A stretch of 40,005 nucleotides of DNA from a virus: positions 1 through 40,005 of IMG/VR virus record IMGVR_UViG_3300031261_000032, one strand, 5' to 3'. This document shows positions 36,531 through 40,005 of the stretch, piece by piece (position 1 is the first letter of the stretch; each line of letters starts with the position of its first letter). A model generated the notes under the pieces. It searched no databases. It saw only the letters and a program-made list of their open reading frames with translations, and had not been told where the DNA came from. A program made the position numbers and the translations under genes.

Positions 36531-36998
36531 ATGAAACTAACAAAAAGATATAATAGATGGTATGACGAAAATTATAATAGTTGGGATACTGAAGAATCAG
36601 CTACTCAATACTCACCTACCCTAACTAATTGTAGTAGGTGTAGTGATTGTAGATATTGTAGTCTTTGTAATTATTGTAGTAATTGTAGTAATTGTAATGA
36701 TTGTATTACTTGTATTAATTGTAGTGATTGTACTCGTTGTATTAATTGTAGAGGTTGTATTTGTTGTAATCAGTGTATAAGTTGTAGTGATTGTAGTAAT
36801 TGTAGTAGGTGTACTAGTTGTAATCGTTGTAGCGGTTGTAGCGGTTGTAGTGATTGTACTCGTTGTATTGATTGTAGTTGGTGTAGTTTACTTATAGATA
36901 GAATAAGATTTTTCCCACAAACTGGCCCTGACAACTCGGAACTAATAACTAGAAAAGAAATAGCATTAACAGATCGAAATCTGGAACCATTTTTATGA
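36531..36998 (+). CDS. (Cys-x-x)n repeat protein, about 28 repeats
   Basis: This 155-residue member, nine bases after tRNA-Ser, has head MKLTKRYNRWYDENYNSW. About 28 triplets include C-I-C-C-N-Q-C, also seen in the 24139 copy. The spacer is unique and the tag is TDRNLEPFL. ATGA overlap with the next gene. Confidence 0.85.
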   Translation: MKLTKRYNRWYDENYNSWDTEESATQYSPTLTNCSRCSDCRYCSLCNYCSNCSNCNDCITCINCSDCTRCINCRGCICCNQCISCSDCSNCSRCTSCNRCSGCSGCSDCTRCIDCSWCSLLIDRIRFFPQTGPDNSELITRKEIALTDRNLEPFL

Positions 36999-37324
36999 AA
37001 ATAAAACCAGGCTTTGAAGAAGAATTTGAAGTAGCCAAGACTTTAATACATAAACATACTGATGCTATAATCAAATATGTTAATGATTGGAGTTTGGCGA
37101 TGGAGAACTGTATAGCTGAAGGTCAATCATTAAAAGATATAGCCATGCCTTTAAGTGAACAGATTTCTATTATAGATAGCAGGCCTGACCATGTTAAAGT
37201 TATGGCCGCTATACTATTAATGAACTGTTGGATTTATGGGGATGAGTTGACTGAGATATTTCATCCTAGCCACCTTAACTTTGAGCTGGAACTGCTAAAA
37301 CAATTAAAGTTTGCTAATTACTAG
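36995..37324 (+). CDS. Unknown helical protein, 109 residues
   Basis: Helical throughout (KIKPGFEEEFEVAKTLIHKH; PDHVKVMAAILLMNCWIYGD). No motif and no tag. Followed immediately by tRNA-Arg(CCT). Confidence 0.65.
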   Translation: MKIKPGFEEEFEVAKTLIHKHTDAIIKYVNDWSLAMENCIAEGQSLKDIAMPLSEQISIIDSRPDHVKVMAAILLMNCWIYGDELTEIFHPSHLNFELELLKQLKFANY

Positions 37325-37327
37325 AAT

Positions 37328-37403
37328 GAGGGTGTAGTGAAATAGCATATAATAACTCTTTCCTAAAGAGTAGTTACAGGTTGAAATCCTGTCATCCTTA
37401 CCA
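37328..37403 (+). tRNA. tRNA-Arg(CCT)
   Basis: Acceptor GAGGGTG/CATCCTT, anticodon stem ACTCT/AGAGT with loop TTCCTAA, T-stem ACAGG/CCTGT with loop TTGAAAT. The D-loop lacks GG. Encoded ACCA. Confidence 0.85.
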
Positions 37404-37412
37404 AATTAAACC

Positions 37413-37505
37413 ATGAAACTAGACGATCAAACAAAAGACAACATTATTGAAATCTTATGGGCAGTATTCTTTGTATTATTGCTCTTAAAGATATTCATAT
37501 TTTAA
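37413..37505 (+). CDS. Membrane micropeptide, 30 residues
   Basis: Starts nine bases after tRNA-Arg. It has a charged N-terminus (MKLDDQTKDN) and one hydrophobic helix (IIEILWAVFFVLLLLKIFIF). Too short for homology judgment. First of three consecutive small membrane ORFs. Confidence 0.5.
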   Translation: MKLDDQTKDNIIEILWAVFFVLLLLKIFIF

Positions 37506-37509
37506 CTTT

Positions 37510-37653
37510 ATGAAACTGCAAAAAATACTAGAAGCCTGTTTATGGATAACTCTTATTATCTTCATAAGTGCTATAGCGGCTCTTACACATCACTTTTTAC
37601 TAACTATTCTGTTTTCGATTTTTTGTTTACTCTTTATTGGTTATAAAACTTGA
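37510..37653 (+). CDS. Membrane micropeptide, 47 residues
   Basis: Two predicted hydrophobic helices (CLWITLIIFISAIAAL and FLLTILFSIFCLLFIGY) separated by T-H-H. Starts four bases after the preceding micropeptide, so the two are probably co-translated. Confidence 0.5.
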   Translation: MKLQKILEACLWITLIIFISAIAALTHHFLLTILFSIFCLLFIGYKT

Positions 37654-37717
37654 AAATATCATTATCATTGTTGTATATAATAACACTATTCACAAAAACC
37701 TTGAATTTACAAACTAA

Positions 37718-37882
37718 ATGAAACCAGACAAAAAGAAGAAAGACCTTTTAATGCTACTATGCGTTATTGGTGGGATGAGCTTGTTTGCAGGCATGACACA
37801 TACCCCAATACTATTAGTAGCAATTCCGGTTTACCTTTATCTCTATCTAGACGACCTTGATAAAGATATCAATGAAGATTAA
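37718..37882 (+). CDS. Small membrane protein, 54 residues
   Basis: Lys-rich start (MKPDKKKKDLL), two hydrophobic segments (LMLLCVIGGMSLFAGM; PILLVAIPVYLYLYL) and an acidic tail. Third in the membrane micropeptide run; holin-like or superinfection-exclusion roles are possible but unsupported. Confidence 0.55.
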   Translation: MKPDKKKKDLLMLLCVIGGMSLFAGMTHTPILLVAIPVYLYLYLDDLDKDINED

Positions 37883-37888
37883 CACAAA

Positions 37889-38473
37889 ATGAACAATAAA
37901 CTAACTGTATTTTTAGACTTGGATGGCACTATTGTAGACTGGTTGGATAAGATGAGAAAAGAATGTAAATTACCAATCAGTGCATTTACTCAATTTTATG
38001 AGAATCCAGACTCTCTAACTGAGGAAGCAATTACTGAATTATTTGGAGGAGAAAATAAATTTCGCAAACTAATGTATAACAGAAGTGCTAAATTCTGGTA
38101 TACTCTTGATAGCTTTTGGTGGATGGAATATCTGATAGTCCAGTTAAAAAATAACTTTAATGAAGTTGCCTTCTTTACTAGCCCTGGAGATAACCCTGAA
38201 GCTGGGAAGGGTAAGATTTTATGGCAACAAAAGCATTATCCAGAGATTCCTCTTATTATGGGGAAACACAAGCATTTATGTGCTGGTCCTAATAAAGTAT
38301 TAATAGATGATAACTATAGGAAGATTGGTAGGTTTATTGAATATGGAGGTTATGGCATTCTTTGGCCTAATCAGTTTCATGTAGCTAAGTTTAATGCCGG
38401 TAGAACGTACTCACTTATTTCTGATATAGTAGCTGAAATTCTAGCTTACCAGAAATACCATACCTTGATTTAA
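37889..38473 (+). CDS. HAD-family 5'(3')-deoxyribonucleotidase-like
   Basis: This 194-residue protein has N-terminal FLDLDGTIVDW with Asp10 as nucleophile and Asp12 as acid/base, motif II FFTSPG, motif III lysine in MGKHKH, and motif IV LIDDN. This is the layout of NT5C-type nucleotidases that dephosphorylate (d)NMPs, matching a phage that controls nucleotide pools. Confidence 0.8.
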   Translation: MNNKLTVFLDLDGTIVDWLDKMRKECKLPISAFTQFYENPDSLTEEAITELFGGENKFRKLMYNRSAKFWYTLDSFWWMEYLIVQLKNNFNEVAFFTSPGDNPEAGKGKILWQQKHYPEIPLIMGKHKHLCAGPNKVLIDDNYRKIGRFIEYGGYGILWPNQFHVAKFNAGRTYSLISDIVAEILAYQKYHTLI

Positions 38474-38474
38474 T

Positions 38475-39146
38475 ATGTCTGACCTCATTTTTAGTCGTGA
38501 AGTGCTTAAGTTGAATAAAAATCATTTACCTATAGGATTCTTCACGCCTAAAGATGTATTTACAGCTTTGGCTAATTATATGGTTGATAGAAGACAGAAC
38601 TATATACTGGATGTTAAAGGTAATAAAATGCGCAAGATGCTGGCTTATGATATTACTTATGAACAGATAGATGATGACCTATACGACTTCTCCAAACTTC
38701 TTAATATGCGGGTAGTTGACTGGGATGAATGGATAACCTTGCCAGTAAGGAGTTATGATCTATTCGTACATACCCCTAACCTTGTAGTAAGAGTGCCTAG
38801 AGTAGTTGTAAGTCTGGCTTGTGAAGAAATGCCTAAAGTTCGATATAATACTAGCTTAAAATCTGTTTATAACCTGTATGAAGGTATTTGTCAGATAAGT
38901 AAGAAAAGATTAACAATGAAGGAGGCTAGTCGTGATCATGTAATACCTGTCTCTAAAGGTGGCGAAAATAAGCTAAATAACATCATCTTGGTCGATAGAT
39001 GTATTAATAGCAGAATGGGTAATAAGTATAAACATGAGTTAGGATTGCCAGAGATTAAACCTAAAACCCCTAAAACCATGCCGGTAAAAGATACATTAAG
39101 AAATATTAAAGGTGTTCCGGAATGGGAATACTGGTTAAAAAGATGA
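38475..39146 (+). CDS. HNH endonuclease
   Basis: This 223-residue protein has the C-terminal block CQISKKRLTMKEASRDHVIP, then SKGGENKLNNIILV and CINSRMGNK: the DH of the beta-beta-alpha metal motif, the conserved Asn, and a final C-x-N-S pattern. The N-terminal half is of unknown fold. Candidate homing endonuclease or defence/packaging nuclease. It overlaps the WGR gene by ATGA. Confidence 0.8.
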   Translation: MSDLIFSREVLKLNKNHLPIGFFTPKDVFTALANYMVDRRQNYILDVKGNKMRKMLAYDITYEQIDDDLYDFSKLLNMRVVDWDEWITLPVRSYDLFVHTPNLVVRVPRVVVSLACEEMPKVRYNTSLKSVYNLYEGICQISKKRLTMKEASRDHVIPVSKGGENKLNNIILVDRCINSRMGNKYKHELGLPEIKPKTPKTMPVKDTLRNIKGVPEWEYWLKR

Positions 39147-39520
39147 GTACTATATTAAAGAGTGAATATCTTTATAATGATAATGATAATCATGATAAAG
39201 TATATAATGTGACGCTAAAAGAAGTGGAAGGACAAATCACAACAGGTACAGTTATTGATTTTGTAGTTACTGCCGAATATGGTAGGAGAGGTTCGGTTTT
39301 AAAGACCATAACTAAATATGATGGCATTAGCTATGGTAAAGCTAAAGAAATTTATACATCTTTAATAGCAGAAAAAATAGCCAAAGGTTACAATAAAGGA
39401 CCTAAAAGAAAGAAGGTCAAATCCGAACCTGAATTGAAACCTAAACTGAAACCAAAGAAGTTGGAAACCCAGGAGCTAAACGATGTACCTTTTAGAAGAT
39501 TAGACTTTGGTGACTTATGA
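39143..39520 (+). CDS. WGR-domain protein with degenerate tag
   Basis: About 125 residues from ATG 39143 (ATGA overlap with the HNH gene). LKSEYLYNDNDNHDKVYNVT, then FVVTAEYGRRGSVL and a closing helix match the WGR domain (here YGRRG), known to bind DNA ends or nucleic acids. A Lys/Pro-rich linker leads to FRRLDFGDL, a possible divergent form of the shared tag with one extra residue. Confidence 0.75.
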   Translation: MSTILKSEYLYNDNDNHDKVYNVTLKEVEGQITTGTVIDFVVTAEYGRRGSVLKTITKYDGISYGKAKEIYTSLIAEKIAKGYNKGPKRKKVKSEPELKPKLKPKKLETQELNDVPFRRLDFGDL

Positions 39521-40005
39521 ATAACAACCTTACTCTTTTTAGTTATGTTGATAATACTACTTTAACTTTGGCTCAAGGTAGGTTAATTAGTAGTTTTGCC
39601 AGACATTTTGGGTATCCTAATAAAGTTATGAGAGGATTGATAGATATGGATAGGGCGGTACAGGAAAGACTTATTCACTTTGATTTGCCAAATTACGTTA
39701 TTAGAGATACCTATTATGTAGTTAATGTTAAATTATCCATTAATAAGCTGTTTTCTGAGAAGTCTTTCTATAAAAGCGATCTGTATTGCCAGTATACCTT
39801 AAAAGCCTCAGACCCGGCTAAAACAGATTCGGTATTGGTTGTTTCCAGCCCAGATCTTTATATAGTTGTTCCTTATGATATTATAGTTAATGGTAAAACA
39901 GCTTTGGATCTTTATGGAGGGGGTATATTTTTGAATTATGAAGGCTGTACTGGTCAGGTTCTTATACCTATTAAGCACTATTTAGATGGTAAGTTCCCAG
40001 ACCCC
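39517..40005 (+). CDS. Unknown protein, 3' end outside window
   Basis: The frame opens with ATG 39517 (ATGA overlap) and runs to the window end without a stop, about 163 residues. N-terminal beta pattern and a basic helix (ASSFARH-like segment), later beta-rich. No motif recognised from the visible part. Confidence 0.65.
   Translation, partial: MNNNLTLFSYVDNTTLTLAQGRLISSFARHFGYPNKVMRGLIDMDRAVQERLIHFDLPNYVIRDTYYVVNVKLSINKLFSEKSFYKSDLYCQYTLKASDPAKTDSVLVVSSPDLYIVVPYDIIVNGKTALDLYGGGIFLNYEGCTGQVLIPIKHYLDGKFPDP

Noticed and set aside
9293-36998. Diversity-generating retroelement acting on the Cys-repeat genes
   Set aside because: No reverse transcriptase, no template repeat and no adenine-specific variation pattern. 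Variation is in repeat number and triplet type.
1-40005. Recoded genetic code (TAG as sense codon, as in some large gut phages)
   Set aside because: TAG ends many genes at sensible places (e.g. 4416, 16151, 34810, 36424), often just before tRNAs or the next start. No CTA-anticodon suppressor tRNA is seen; the TAG anticodon at 27370 reads Leu codons.

Overview
This window looks like part of a large, AT-rich tailed-phage (jumbo-phage-like) genome. All but one gene lie on the + strand. They are small and tightly packed, often with ATGA stop/start overlaps, and are interleaved with 23 recognisable tRNA genes, one further tRNA-like element and several structured non-coding RNAs. Start codons are preceded by A/T-rich leaders with no evident Shine-Dalgarno sequence (e.g. 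before 1776, 13478, 14678, 23690), which suggests, but does not prove, a Bacteroidota host. TAG, TAA and TGA all end genes, so the standard bacterial code fits.

Layout. 1-1.7 kb: the end of an unknown gene, a JAB/MPN peptidase, a small protein and a ThiF/E1-like protein, a ubiquitin-like-pathway pair. 1.8-8.25 kb: DNA metabolism, with a probable ssDNA-binding protein, a RecA/UvsX-like recombinase, a Lys-rich protein, two paralogues sharing an HSFVDLITNSSTE motif, a radical-SAM-like protein, a RuvC-like resolvase, an HhH-GPD glycosylase and a MazG-like protein, closed by a strong terminator at 8365. From 8.4 kb on: an accessory region of tRNAs, structured RNAs, homing-type endonucleases (11826-12839 minus strand; 22590; an HNH gene at 38475) and many small ORFs. 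Recognisable enzymes here include a Cas4/RecB-like nuclease, a calcineurin-type phosphoesterase, an HExxH peptidase, an ATP-dependent DNA ligase, a PTH2-like protein, an ATP-grasp protein, an AAA+ ATPase, a 5'(3')-nucleotidase and a WGR protein.

The most striking system is a dispersed array of small proteins. Twenty-seven of them, from several unrelated families (plus one degenerate case), end in the same roughly 9-residue C-terminal tag, consensus x-[DE]-R-[KRLN]-[LI]-[DE]-[PILF]-[DEYF]-L-stop. Twelve are members of a (Cys-x-x)n family with 11 to 41 repeats between a conserved RWYDE..NSW head and the tag. Nine more look like tiny SH3-like barrels (GDxV motif). Tag codons vary synonymously, some tags survive as orphan relics, and two tags are dual-coded with the start of the next gene. 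A shared tag on unrelated small cargo suggests a common destination, for example packaging into the capsid, binding to a hub such as a sliding clamp, or proteolytic processing. That function is inference.

The RNA side is also unusual. The tRNAs fall into two structural classes: canonical (D-loop GG with T-loop TTC), and a class lacking both. Discrete structured RNAs sit beside tRNAs at 8454-8569, 18025-18314 (closed by a 16-bp helix) and 23459-23664.
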